Assembly: GCA_046756925.1 (NCBI GenBank)
Contig: JBHHXH010000028.1
Coordinates: forward strand, 1 to 29,920
From: JAJDBU01 sp046756925
GTDB lineage: Bacteria > Nitrospirota > Nitrospiria > SBBL01 > JAADHI01
DNA length: 29,920 bases
Direction of reading: 5' to 3'
Under the pieces are notes generated by a model. It had not been told where the DNA came from, made no database searches, and saw only the letters and a program-made list of their open reading frames with translations. Numbering within the stretch: the first letter of the stretch is position 1; the number at the start of each line of letters is the position of its first letter. The position numbers and the translations under genes were made by a program. Positions 7,609 to 15,731 of this stretch are shown here, piece after piece.

Positions 7609-7721
7609 TTTCGGGCCCTATGATTCCGCTGGCATCGTTGTCGAGGAAAGGCGAATCGTCTCCCATTCACTGGCGTCTCGCACGTCCGTGATTGGATTAT
7701 TCGAACGGATGAAGCGTGTAC

Positions 7722-8231
7722 TCAGTGAGAATGGTCGTGTCCATGATCATGACTGTGTCCGGGGCCGTGAGCATGACCGTGTATTTCTGGATTGTCGTGA
7801 TCGGGATCCCAGGTCGTATCTTTTCCCTTCCCGATGGTCATTTCAATGCGGTTTACGCTTTTAACATTGCTGCACTCGTTTTCTCCGCAGGGAATGGCGA
7901 GTCGTACCGGGCCGCCTTTGGATTCGGGAAGTGGCCCCCCATCCCGCTTATAAATCAGTATCCCATTTTCAATGACATCGGACAGGGCGATACTGGCTGC
8001 GAACTTGCCGTCTTGAGAATGGAAGGTTGCATAGTCGGATCCAGCGAGGGGGCTTGCTTGGCTTAAAAGGGCTTTTACGCGTATTCCGGAGCCGGCCATG
8101 CCCGCGACCAGCTTGCTCACGTCATCGACCTGATACTCTTTCGGAATTTTCAAAAGGGATTCGTAATCCCATCTTCCGACATTTTTTACCGCCCCATCTA
8201 CTTTCAGCACAAAGCTTTCTTCCCCGCTCAT
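7722..8231 (-). CDS. Molybdopterin-oxidoreductase (SUOX-like) fold protein with His-rich tail
   Basis: This protein of about 169 residues matches the single-domain sulfite-oxidase-like fold. It has FVLKVDGAVKN with a YESLLKIP helix, a VKALLSQASP segment, the FHSQDGKFAASIALSDV strand pair, GGPVRLAIPC and a C-terminal NVKSVNRIEM strand. The cysteine that binds molybdenum in SUOX enzymes is not found at the expected place: the region reads SKLVAGMAGSGIRVKALL. The only cysteines are in PCGENECS near the end. The last 20 residues are almost half His (HGHAHGPGHSHDHGHDHSH), suggesting metal binding. ATG at 8231 is preferred, with AGGGGG six bases upstream; an ATG seven codons earlier has no such site. 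No signal peptide is seen. Confidence 0.65.
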   Translation of the reverse strand: MSGEESFVLKVDGAVKNVGRWDYESLLKIPKEYQVDDVSKLVAGMAGSGIRVKALLSQASPLAGSDYATFHSQDGKFAASIALSDVIENGILIYKRDGGPLPESKGGPVRLAIPCGENECSNVKSVNRIEMTIGKGKDTTWDPDHDNPEIHGHAHGPGHSHDHGHDHSH

Positions 8232-8459
8232 TGGTTTCCCCCTTTTGATCATTACCCAGTTTTTAAAGTTGGATTTAGTCTAGCAGAGGGATATTCGATG
8301 GTCAAGGTTGGCTTATCTTCCGTGTCTCGTCGGTGTGTGGATCCGGTGATTGGGGCGATATCGATTTAAGGAAGCCGACAGCGGCAAAGGGGCCTGTCAC
8401 CATAAACGCGCGTGATGTGTGTGGGCTTCTTGAGAACTTTTCGAAATGAAGGGCTGGAT

Positions 8460-8536
<77 letters not shown>

Positions 8537-8653
8537 AAAACATCGTAACAAAAGGCTTTATCCAAGTCAAGGGATGGAGAAGCGAGGGATAGTGAAACGC
8601 TTTATTTTAAGACGCCGTACGGCATGATGTCATAAACGCGTGACGAATCGATT

Positions 8654-10021
8654 CTATTGGATGGAGGACGTTGATTCTTTGGAGAGATTTGGAAAGGTCA
8701 ATTCAATTTGTGTTCCTTTTGATGGTTGACTGCTCAGGGAGACGGTTCCGTCATGCGCTTCGACAATTTGTTTCACGATGGAGAGCCCGAGGCCGGTTCC
8801 GCCGAGTTCGCGCGATCGGGTTCGGTCGACACGATAAAACCGCTCGAAGACCCTCAGAAGGTCCCGATCCGGAATGCCGATCCCATTGTCTTTCACCTGA
8901 ATCCTTACCGTCCCTGTTTTCTCGACCGCTCGGACCCGTATTTCCCCGGATTCCGGAGTGTATTTAATGGCGTTGTCAAGCAGGTTTGTGATCACGTGGT
9001 TCAGCTTTTCCGGGTCAGCAAATATTTTTAGGTCGTTTGGGATGCTGACCGTGAGATGTTGGTTTTTTTTCTGGGAAAGCGGTTTGAATAAGAGGACATT
9101 TTTTTCAATATGTTCTTTTAAGCGTATCGGGACAGGACGGACCGGATCGAGTCCCGACTCGATGCGGGAGAGTTGTAAGAGATCTTCGATAATGTGCTCC
9201 ATGCGGGTACTGTTTTTTCGAAGAATTTCTAGAAACGTTTTCGTTTGTTGCCGATCTTCCATTCCTCCTTCCAGCAGGGTTTCGAGGTAACCCTTAATGA
9301 TCGAAACCGGCGTGCGAAGTTCGTGGGAGATGTTGGCGACAAAATCCTTCTGTATGTCTTCCTGCCGTTTTTTTTCGGTGATATTGTGAAAGACCAGGAC
9401 CACGGATCCCTTTTCGAAGGGTTGCGCCACAGAAGCCTGAACTTCCAAACTTTGTTTTTGAGGAAGCGTCAGATCTATTTCGCGGGCCCGAGGTTGTCCG
9501 GTTTTGATGACCGCCTCAACCAAGGCGTTCAGTTCATGGTGACGGAGCTTCTCGTAGTGAAATCCTCCGATCAGGTCTTTACGGGAGACACCGAAAATCT
9601 TTTCCAATGACGCATTGACCAATACAATCCGACCGTCTGCATCAAGCACCAGGACCCCTTCGACCATGTCCGAGAGGATGGATAGAATTTTCAGACGGTC
9701 ATTCGAAAGGAACTGTATCCGTTTTTCCAGCCTTTCGGCCATTTCGTTGAAGGTTTCCTCCAAGGGTTGAAACAGATCCGACTCCAGGCGGATCGGATGC
9801 TGAAAAGTGCCTTCCGAAACCTGCTCGACCGATTGGGTCATTTGACGGAAGGTTGCGACGAAGCGGTTTGCAACGACCCAGCCGAATAGCCCGGAGATCA
9901 ACAAGCCGAGGACCGATACCGATAGGAGGAAGAGAACAAAGGTTCCAGGATTCTCCGAACCATTAAAAAACAAGAAGGCGAAGCCGCCCGTGATGAGAAC
10001 CAGTACGAACGATAGGATCAT
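8654..10021 (-). CDS. Sensor histidine kinase, PhoR-like
   Basis: Domains of the 455 visible residues in order: two transmembrane helices (about 1-20 and 28-50) with a very short external loop, HAMP (about 51-103), a PAS domain (about 110-215), HisKA with the H-box FVANISHELRTPVSIIKGYL (His233), and HATPase with N-box NLLDNAIKYTPESG, DNGIGIP and GGTGLGLSIVKQI. This matches PhoR-type kinases for phosphate or envelope signals. The pair with the adjacent OmpR/PhoB-type regulator is clear, but no pst or pho genes are present to name the stimulus. ATG at 10021 has no ribosome site, and the frame stays open 29 codons upstream through KNRPAIRFDPVKWQVITPF, which looks like a natural N-terminus; the true start is uncertain. 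Confidence 0.88.
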   Translation of the reverse strand: MILSFVLVLITGGFAFLFFNGSENPGTFVLFLLSVSVLGLLISGLFGWVVANRFVATFRQMTQSVEQVSEGTFQHPIRLESDLFQPLEETFNEMAERLEKRIQFLSNDRLKILSILSDMVEGVLVLDADGRIVLVNASLEKIFGVSRKDLIGGFHYEKLRHHELNALVEAVIKTGQPRAREIDLTLPQKQSLEVQASVAQPFEKGSVVLVFHNITEKKRQEDIQKDFVANISHELRTPVSIIKGYLETLLEGGMEDRQQTKTFLEILRKNSTRMEHIIEDLLQLSRIESGLDPVRPVPIRLKEHIEKNVLLFKPLSQKKNQHLTVSIPNDLKIFADPEKLNHVITNLLDNAIKYTPESGEIRVRAVEKTGTVRIQVKDNGIGIPDRDLLRVFERFYRVDRTRSRELGGTGLGLSIVKQIVEAHDGTVSLSSQPSKGTQIELTFPNLSKESTSSIQ

Positions 10022-10119
10022 AAAAGGCGTGATGACCTGCCATTTAACGGGGTCGAATCGGATCGCGGGCCTGTTTTTTCCGGCGTGGCGTTCTTTTTTT
10101 ATCTCGATTTAAAGTCTCC

Positions 10120-10150
10120 GCATTTCCAGGAAGGTGCTCTCTGGAAATGC
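10120..10150. other. Hairpin in the regulator-kinase gap
   Basis: A perfect 10-bp inverted repeat, GCATTTCCAG at 10120-10129 with CTGGAAATGC at 10141-10150, has an 11-base loop. On the minus strand it lies downstream of the response regulator gene and directly before a GGAGA that could serve the kinase gene. There is no U-tract, so it is more likely an mRNA stabiliser, translation control element or binding site than a terminator. Confidence 0.5.
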
Positions 10151-10233
10151 CTCTCGGTTTTTATCTTTCCCGTACAGCGGACACGTGTTTCCGGCTTGAT
10201 AAGGAAGGGTCGTAGAACAAAAAGACGGCCGGT

Positions 10234-10914
10234 TTACTGATCGATTAGTTTGTAGCCCAGCGATGGGAGTGTTTCAATGGCCTTTGAGAGCAATGGGATT
10301 TTTCCGCGCAGACGACGAATATGCACATCGACCGTCCGGGTCGTTCCATGGTACCCGTATCCCCAAACCGATTGCAGCAGCATATCCCGGGTTAGGACCT
10401 TTCCCTTATTTTCGATCAGTTTTACCAGAAGAGAGAATTCTTTGGCCGTTAAAACGACCTTTCTTCCGCCGACCTTGACTTCATGACGGTCCGAATCGAC
10501 GCGAATGCGTCCATAACGGTATCCCGCTTCCGTCTCATTTCCCCGGCTCCGTCTTAATAAGGCCTTGACCCGTGCGATCAACTCCTTCGGTGAGAAGGGT
10601 TTCGTGATGTAATCGTCCGCGCCCATCTCCAAACCCAGGATCTTATCGCTTTCGTCGTCTAAGGCGGTTAGGAGAATGATCGGGAGGGATTCGGTTTGAG
10701 GGCTGCTTCGAATCTGCCGGCAGACCTGAAGACCGTTTCCGCCCGGCATCATTACATCCAAAATAATCAGTGAGATCTCCTCCCTTTTGATGGTCTCGAG
10801 TGCTTCGCTCCCATTCGACGCGCACACCGCGTCGAATCCTTCCATTTTAAGGTGATGAGAAACCAAACGCGTCAGATCCGGTTCATCATCGACCACCATG
10901 ATTTTATATGGCAT
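10234..10914 (-). CDS. OmpR/PhoB-family response regulator
   Basis: This 226-residue protein has a receiver domain (acidic pair VVDDEPD at 8-13, phospho-acceptor Asp53 in IILDVMMPGG, switch Thr in LLTALDD, Lys in YITKPFSP) followed by a winged-helix DNA-binding domain (about 130-226). The latter includes VVLTAKEFSLL, the recognition region VDVHIRRLRGKI and the wing SLGYKL. It is full family length. It is the likely partner of the downstream kinase and is transcribed first. ATG at 10914 has only a weak ribosome site. It lies head-to-head with the Ogt-type gene, sharing a 134-base divergent promoter region. Confidence 0.92.
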   Translation of the reverse strand: MPYKIMVVDDEPDLTRLVSHHLKMEGFDAVCASNGSEALETIKREEISLIILDVMMPGGNGLQVCRQIRSSPQTESLPIILLTALDDESDKILGLEMGADDYITKPFSPKELIARVKALLRRSRGNETEAGYRYGRIRVDSDRHEVKVGGRKVVLTAKEFSLLVKLIENKGKVLTRDMLLQSVWGYGYHGTTRTVDVHIRRLRGKIPLLSKAIETLPSLGYKLIDQ

Positions 10915-11048
10915 TATATTGTCCGACAGATCGGCGCGATCTTAGCATACTTGCACTTTGGGGACAAACGCGACAGGCGTCCCTCTCGCCGATCCAGGAT
11001 AAGCGCCTTGCGGCTTGGGACGGAATATGCTACAAAAAGCGTATCCCC

Positions 11049-11558
11049 ATGAGTCAACCAAGCCGCTTTTTTTACGATTTCTTCGATACCCCCATCGGTC
11101 CGCTCTGGATGGTTTCAAGCCAAGCGGGGCTGTCGTTTCTGTTATGGCGTCGGAGCCACTCCGACTTACTTAGTGAAATGAAACAGAAAACCGGTTGTCT
11201 CCCTCAAAAAGATTCCAAGTATTCGGCCCCTTGGCAGATCCTCCTTAGACGTTATTTTTCGGGCGAGCCGGTGTCCTTTCACGTGCCGATCGCCTTCTTG
11301 GAGGGCAGCGCTTTTCAACAAGCGGTGTGGCGAGCGCTCATGGACATTCCCTATGGTGAAGTTCGGAGCTACCAGTCGATCGCCGATCAGCTCGATAAAC
11401 GTGGGGGGGCGCGTGCGGTTGGGCGCGCATGCGGAAAAAATCCCTTGCCGATTGTCGTCCCATGTCATCGCGTGATTCGCAAGGATGGGGCGATCGGCGG
11501 CTATACGGGGGGTGTCGACATTAAAAACCGTCTATTGGCCATTGAAGGGATTTTGTAG
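11049..11558 (+). CDS. ogt: Methylated-DNA--protein-cysteine methyltransferase
   Basis: This 169-residue suicide repair protein takes the alkyl group from O6-methylguanine onto its own Cys. The C-terminal domain shows the helix FQQAVWRALMDIPYGEVRSY, the arginine-finger region (GGARAVGRACGKNP) and the acceptor motif PIVVPCHRVI, followed by GGYTGG. The N-terminal domain is a short Ogt-type ribonuclease-like fold. There is no Ada metal-binding or AraC domain. The start at 11049 (MSQPSRFF) is chosen because the longer frame from 10908 adds residues without family resemblance and runs into the divergent promoter. It is followed by the malic enzyme gene after 59 bases on the same strand. Confidence 0.93.
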   Translation: MSQPSRFFYDFFDTPIGPLWMVSSQAGLSFLLWRRSHSDLLSEMKQKTGCLPQKDSKYSAPWQILLRRYFSGEPVSFHVPIAFLEGSAFQQAVWRALMDIPYGEVRSYQSIADQLDKRGGARAVGRACGKNPLPIVVPCHRVIRKDGAIGGYTGGVDIKNRLLAIEGIL

Positions 11559-11617
11559 GCCCCAGGGCGCGGATGGCCATTGCCCTGACTATTGATCGGA
11601 TCGGAGGTCTAAAAGCG

Positions 11618-13054
11618 ATGATCAGCATCCCCATTACCAGCCGAAGCGTGACTTTGCGGATACGATTTCCCAACAAGATCGGCATGCTCGGGCGGATTAC
11701 GAGCACCATTGGACAAACCGGCGGCGACATTGAAGCGGTGGATATCGCCAACGCCGACCGCGGAATGATTTTGCGGGATATTACCATTAAGACGCGCGGC
11801 GACGCCCATTTAAAAGAGATCGAATCCGCACTGCGGAAGATTCCGGATGTCGAGATGGTTCATCTTTCGGATCGGACCTTTCTTCTGCATCTCGGCGGCA
11901 AGATCGCCATCGCAAACAAGGTGCCCTTAAAAACGCGGGACGACCTTTCCCGTGTGTATACGCCCGGCGTGGCCCAGATCTGCATGGCCATCCACGAAAA
12001 GAGAAGCAAGGTCTACTCGTTGACCATTAAAAGGAACAGTGTCTTGATCGTGACCGACGGCTCGGCGGTCCTCGGTTTGGGCAATATCGGGCCGGAAGCG
12101 GCCCTGCCGGTCATGGAGGGCAAGGCGATGCTTTTTAAGGAATTCGGCAGGATCGATGCCTACCCGATTTGCCTTCGGACCCAAGAGAGCGATGCAATCG
12201 TGGAGACCATTGAGCGGATTTCCACGGGATTCGGCGGCGTGAATATGGAAGATATCTCTTCGCCGCGCTGTTTCGAGATCGAATCCCGTTTAAAGGAACG
12301 GCTCAATATTCCCGTGTTTCACGATGACCAGCACGGTACGGCCATCGTGGTCTTGGCTGCCCTTTTAAACGCCGTCAAGATTGTCGATAAACAGCTCCCG
12401 GACATGAAAATCGTGATCAATGGCGTCGGCGCCGCCGGGATCGCCATCGCCGACATTTTGTTGGCCTCTGGCGTCAAGGCCATCATGGGATGCGACAGAG
12501 AAGGTCTCATCTATGAAAATAGAAAGAGGGGCATGAATCCGGTCAAGGAGGCGTTTGCAAAAAAGACCAATGCCCAACAAGAAAAAGGAAAATTACCCGA
12601 TGCGCTTCAAAATGCCGATGTTTTTATCGGGGTCTCTACCGCTGGCGTATTGACGACGGATGAGATCAAGGGGATGGCGCGTGATCCGATTGTTTTTGCC
12701 CTGGCCAACCCGACCCCTGAAATTATGCCGGAAGAGACGGGGGGGCTTGTGCGGATCATGGCCACCGGCCGCTCCGATTATCCCAACCAGATCAACAATG
12801 TCCTTGTTTTTCCTGGTATTTTTAGGGGCGCCCTCGATGTGAGGGCCTCTCAAATCAACACCAAAATGAAACTGGCCGCGGCGGAGGCCATCGCTTCGAC
12901 TATTCCGGAGAATGAGATCTCTGAGGATTATATCGTCCCCGGGGTTTTTGACCACCGTGTGGCCAAAGCCGTTTCACAAAAGGTGGCCGAGGCGGCCGTC
13001 GCTTCGGGTGTTGCACGGCGGATCAAGAAGACCGCAACCCGCCATTTCGGCTAA
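11618..13054 (+). CDS. NAD(P)-dependent malic enzyme with N-terminal ACT domain
   Basis: This 478-residue enzyme would decarboxylate malate to pyruvate. Residues about 7-80 form an ACT domain (LRIRFPNKIGMLGRITSTI) that probably binds a small effector such as an amino acid. The catalytic part has the malic N domain with VYTPGVAQIC, the metal-binding VFHDDQHGTAI, the Rossmann segment VINGVGAAGIAIADILL and FALANPTPEI. The size and motifs match short bacterial malic enzymes rather than the phosphotransacetylase fusion type. The start is ATG at 11618 with GGAGGT nine bases upstream; a longer frame begins at 11573. It converges on the metal transporter operon with a gap of 17 bases and no visible terminator. 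Confidence 0.93.
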   Translation: MISIPITSRSVTLRIRFPNKIGMLGRITSTIGQTGGDIEAVDIANADRGMILRDITIKTRGDAHLKEIESALRKIPDVEMVHLSDRTFLLHLGGKIAIANKVPLKTRDDLSRVYTPGVAQICMAIHEKRSKVYSLTIKRNSVLIVTDGSAVLGLGNIGPEAALPVMEGKAMLFKEFGRIDAYPICLRTQESDAIVETIERISTGFGGVNMEDISSPRCFEIESRLKERLNIPVFHDDQHGTAIVVLAALLNAVKIVDKQLPDMKIVINGVGAAGIAIADILLASGVKAIMGCDREGLIYENRKRGMNPVKEAFAKKTNAQQEKGKLPDALQNADVFIGVSTAGVLTTDEIKGMARDPIVFALANPTPEIMPEETGGLVRIMATGRSDYPNQINNVLVFPGIFRGALDVRASQINTKMKLAAAEAIASTIPENEISEDYIVPGVFDHRVAKAVSQKVAEAAVASGVARRIKKTATRHFG

Positions 13055-13071
13055 TACCCATCCTAAAGCAA

Positions 13072-13902
13072 TCAAGCACCGTGTTTGTCGGCCCGCATGC
13101 GAACGATGAGGATGGATGCGAGCAGGACAGCGGTCATGAAGAGGACGATTGTTGCCCCGGAGGGAATATCGAGCCAGTAGGAAAACATGACACCCGCCCA
13201 TGAGGAGACAATGCCGATACCGGCTGAATAGCACATCATCGTTCGTATATTTCCGGCCCACTGCCGAGCGGCCGCCGCCGGAAGGACCAAGAGGGCGAAC
13301 ACCAGTATGGACCCCACGGCCTTCAAGGAAATGACCACCGTCAGGGCGATCAAGGTGAATAAGAGCAGTGAGATTCCCCGTGCCGGTATGCCACTGGCTT
13401 CGGCCATCTCTTGGTCGAATGAGATGAAGTGGAATTCCTTGAAGAAGAGGTAGAGGAGCGTGAGAATGAGGCCGGAGAGGAGTAGAATGGTGAGTAGATC
13501 GCCTCGGGTGACCGAAAGGATGCTCCCAAAAAGATAGCCGTAAACCTCGGGCCGGTAGCCTTTCATTAAACCGATAAACAGGATGGCCAATGCCATCGTG
13601 AAGGTATAGAAGATGCCGATGGAGACATCCGGTTTCATGCGTCCTTTTTCTTGAACCAGGCGTGACATCCAAACGGTCGCCAGTCCGAAGACAATCGCCG
13701 TCGGAAAGGGCGGTATGCCGATCAAAAAAGCGAGGGCGACGCCGGCGAAGGCGGCGTGCGCGGTGCCGGCGCCGATAAAGCTCAGCCCTTTTAATACGGT
13801 GAAAACGCCGATCAGCGAGCAGACCAATCCGATTAAGAACGAGGCCAAAAAGGCCCGTTGCATAAAACCGTATGAAAAAATCTCAATGATGGTGTGTGTC
13901 AT
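13072..13902 (-). CDS. Metal ABC transporter permease (ZnuB/TroC-like)
   Basis: This 276-residue integral membrane protein has about eight hydrophobic helices, typical of ABC-3 family permeases for zinc or manganese. Family marks include FIGAGTAHAAFAGVALAFLIG near the start, SIGIFYTFTMALAILFIG, FGSILSVTRGDLL, and the coupling region FISFDQEMAEASGI, which faces the ATPase. It overlaps the ATPase gene by 20 bases and is the last gene of the transporter operon. The metal cannot be settled from the permease alone. Confidence 0.9.
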   Translation of the reverse strand: MTHTIIEIFSYGFMQRAFLASFLIGLVCSLIGVFTVLKGLSFIGAGTAHAAFAGVALAFLIGIPPFPTAIVFGLATVWMSRLVQEKGRMKPDVSIGIFYTFTMALAILFIGLMKGYRPEVYGYLFGSILSVTRGDLLTILLLSGLILTLLYLFFKEFHFISFDQEMAEASGIPARGISLLLFTLIALTVVISLKAVGSILVFALLVLPAAAARQWAGNIRTMMCYSAGIGIVSSWAGVMFSYWLDIPSGATIVLFMTAVLLASILIVRMRADKHGA

Positions 13903-14674
13903 GGATAATGGTGTAGGCCTTTCGATCCCGTTCCGCGATAATCACTTCATCCCCATAGACGGGAGAGAGGGTTTCTTTGGTCAAGATCTCGTTGGGTGGG
14001 CCTTTTCCAAAAAGCCGCCTTTTTAAAAGGACGATGGTATCGACGATGGGGCTGATCAGGTTGATGTCATGGGTGACGAAGAGAATGGTTAAGCGAAATT
14101 CTTTATGAAGACGGCAGACCAAGTCGATGAGGCGATGCTGCGCTTCGGCATCGATTCCGGTGGTGGGTTCATCCATCAAGAGCACCTGTGGACGTTGGGC
14201 CAAGGCGCGTGCGATTAAGACGCGTTGTTGTTGCCCCCCCGAAAGTTGGCTGAAGGGCCGGTCGATCCAGTCGGACATCCCCACGGCATCCAGCGATTCA
14301 TGCACAATTTCCCGGTCTGTCGAAGTGGGTCTCTTGATCAGACCGATGGCGCCGTAGCGGCCCATCATGGCGACTTCCCAAACCGTGATCGGAAAGTTGG
14401 GATCGCTTGCTTCCATTTGAGGAAGGTAACCGATGCGTGCGCGGTGATGACAACGTAAATCATGACAGGCGCAATCGAAAATTTGAAGGGTGCCTTTTGT
14501 CGGCAGCAACAGGCCGAGCAACCCTTTTAAGAGGGTGGTTTTTCCGGATCCGTTGGGTCCGATTACGCCGACGAATTCTCCTTCATAGATGTCGAGGGTG
14601 ATGGCTTCGAGGGCGATGGCGCCGCCATAGGCAAAGGTCGTGTTCGAAAATTGGATGATGGGGTGATCGGCCAA
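13883..14674 (-). CDS. Metal ABC transporter ATP-binding protein (ZnuC-like)
   Basis: This 263-residue ATPase has Walker A GPNGSGKTT, Q-loop YLPQ, signature LSGGQQQR, Walker B VLLMDEPTTGID and switch His in FVTHD. The pattern DPNFPITVWEVAMMGRYG is usual in zinc and manganese uptake ATPases. The C-terminus ends in THHH after a short extension. The start is TTG at 14674, directly abutting the TAA of the binding-protein gene. It energises uptake by the permease encoded downstream. Confidence 0.9.
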   Translation of the reverse strand: MADHPIIQFSNTTFAYGGAIALEAITLDIYEGEFVGVIGPNGSGKTTLLKGLLGLLLPTKGTLQIFDCACHDLRCHHRARIGYLPQMEASDPNFPITVWEVAMMGRYGAIGLIKRPTSTDREIVHESLDAVGMSDWIDRPFSQLSGGQQQRVLIARALAQRPQVLLMDEPTTGIDAEAQHRLIDLVCRLHKEFRLTILFVTHDINLISPIVDTIVLLKRRLFGKGPPNEILTKETLSPVYGDEVIIAERDRKAYTIIHDTHHH

Positions 14675-15607
14675 TTAGGGTTTCTCCAGCGCGGAAACAA
14701 GCGTGTCGACGTTGTAGCGTATTAAATCGACATAGCGTTCCGTTCCCGGGATCGCACCCGGCAAAGGGGACAAGGACACGATTTTTACGCCGGTTTCTTC
14801 CGCCAAAATTTGTGGAATTTTTTGGTTGAGTTGCGGCTCGGATACCACGACCTGGATGCCTTCCCTTCGAATCAGCTGGATCAGCGTGCCGATTTGTTTC
14901 GGAGAAGGTTCGCTGCCGACCTGTGTGAGGAGGGTTCCTTTGATGACAAAGCCGAATCGCCGGGCAAAATAGGGCCAGGCCGAATGATGGGTAATGATGT
15001 CTCTTGTTCGAAGCGGTTTGACCTTTTCTTGAAGATTCGTTTGGAGCGCGGATAATTTTTGAATGTAGGCGGCGGCGTTTTCCTTGTATTCCTCCTCATG
15101 ACTTGGATCCGCTTTGATCAAGCCTTCTGAAATATGGCCGATCATCGTCTTGACGTTTTCCGGATCGAGCCAGATATGGGGGTTCCCTTGAGAATGATGA
15201 TCTTCATGCGCTCCGGCCACCGATTCGACGAGCGGCACTCCTTTGGAGGTGACGAGCATCGGCAGATCGGGCCGATCGGCGTTTTCGATTAAGGGGGCCA
15301 CCCATGTTTCCAAACCCAAACCGATGGTGACGAGAAGGTCGGCATTTTGAATGGATAGGATGTCACTCGGTTTGGGTGTGTAGGTATGTTCGCTTTCCAA
15401 GCCGGAAATCAGGGAGGACACCCGGACATGTCTCCCTCCGATCGATTCCGTAAGATCTTTTAGGACGGGGAGTGTCGCGACGATGGAGATCGAATCCGCC
15501 GCAACCGCGATACTGAGCGGAAGGATGCCAAAAGCGAGCATCAACCGTACCGATGCCATGCTGCATCTCAAGATCGTTCGAGAAAAAAGCATCCGGGATA
15601 GATACAT
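14675..15607 (-). CDS. Metal-binding periplasmic protein (ZnuA/TroA-like)
   Basis: This is the substrate-binding protein of the metal uptake system. After an N-terminal signal region ending in AVAADS, the mature part has the cluster A-I marks: IVATLPVLKDL, the HTYTPKPSD ligand His, a short His-rich loop AHEDHHSQGNPHIWLDPENV, ITHHSAWPYFARRFG, and a final SEPQLN Glu. Ligand set and loop suggest zinc, though manganese is possible. The start is uncertain: ATG at 15607 is given, TTG at 15628 lies upstream, and ATG at 15559 would begin directly at a clean signal peptide. It is the first gene of the three-gene operon. Confidence 0.88.
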   Translation of the reverse strand: MYLSRMLFSRTILRCSMASVRLMLAFGILPLSIAVAADSISIVATLPVLKDLTESIGGRHVRVSSLISGLESEHTYTPKPSDILSIQNADLLVTIGLGLETWVAPLIENADRPDLPMLVTSKGVPLVESVAGAHEDHHSQGNPHIWLDPENVKTMIGHISEGLIKADPSHEEEYKENAAAYIQKLSALQTNLQEKVKPLRTRDIITHHSAWPYFARRFGFVIKGTLLTQVGSEPSPKQIGTLIQLIRREGIQVVVSEPQLNQKIPQILAEETGVKIVSLSPLPGAIPGTERYVDLIRYNVDTLVSALEKP

Positions 15608-15675
15608 GATATGAGGGGACCTTCGCAAGTTAAAACGTGGAGTAGAGGGCGATACTTTCGGTGCAGGGAAGGGTT

Positions 15676-15703
15676 TTTATATCAATAATACCTTGAAAAA
15701 CAA
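15676..15703 (-). promoter_or_regulatory. Putative promoter of the metal uptake operon
   Basis: On the minus strand TTGTTT (15698-15703) and TATAAA (15676-15681) are separated by 16 bases, upstream of the binding-protein gene. The -35 sits inside a small palindrome, CCTTG-TTTTT-CAAGG (15691-15705), which could be an operator or part of a weak terminator for the diguanylate cyclase gene. No confident Zur box is seen. Confidence 0.4.
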
Positions 15704-15731
15704 GGGAGACCGGCGAGATACTCCGAGAACC

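Noticed and set aside
10908..11048. Longer start for the Ogt-type gene
   Set aside because: The added 47 residues have no family resemblance and cover the divergent promoter region.
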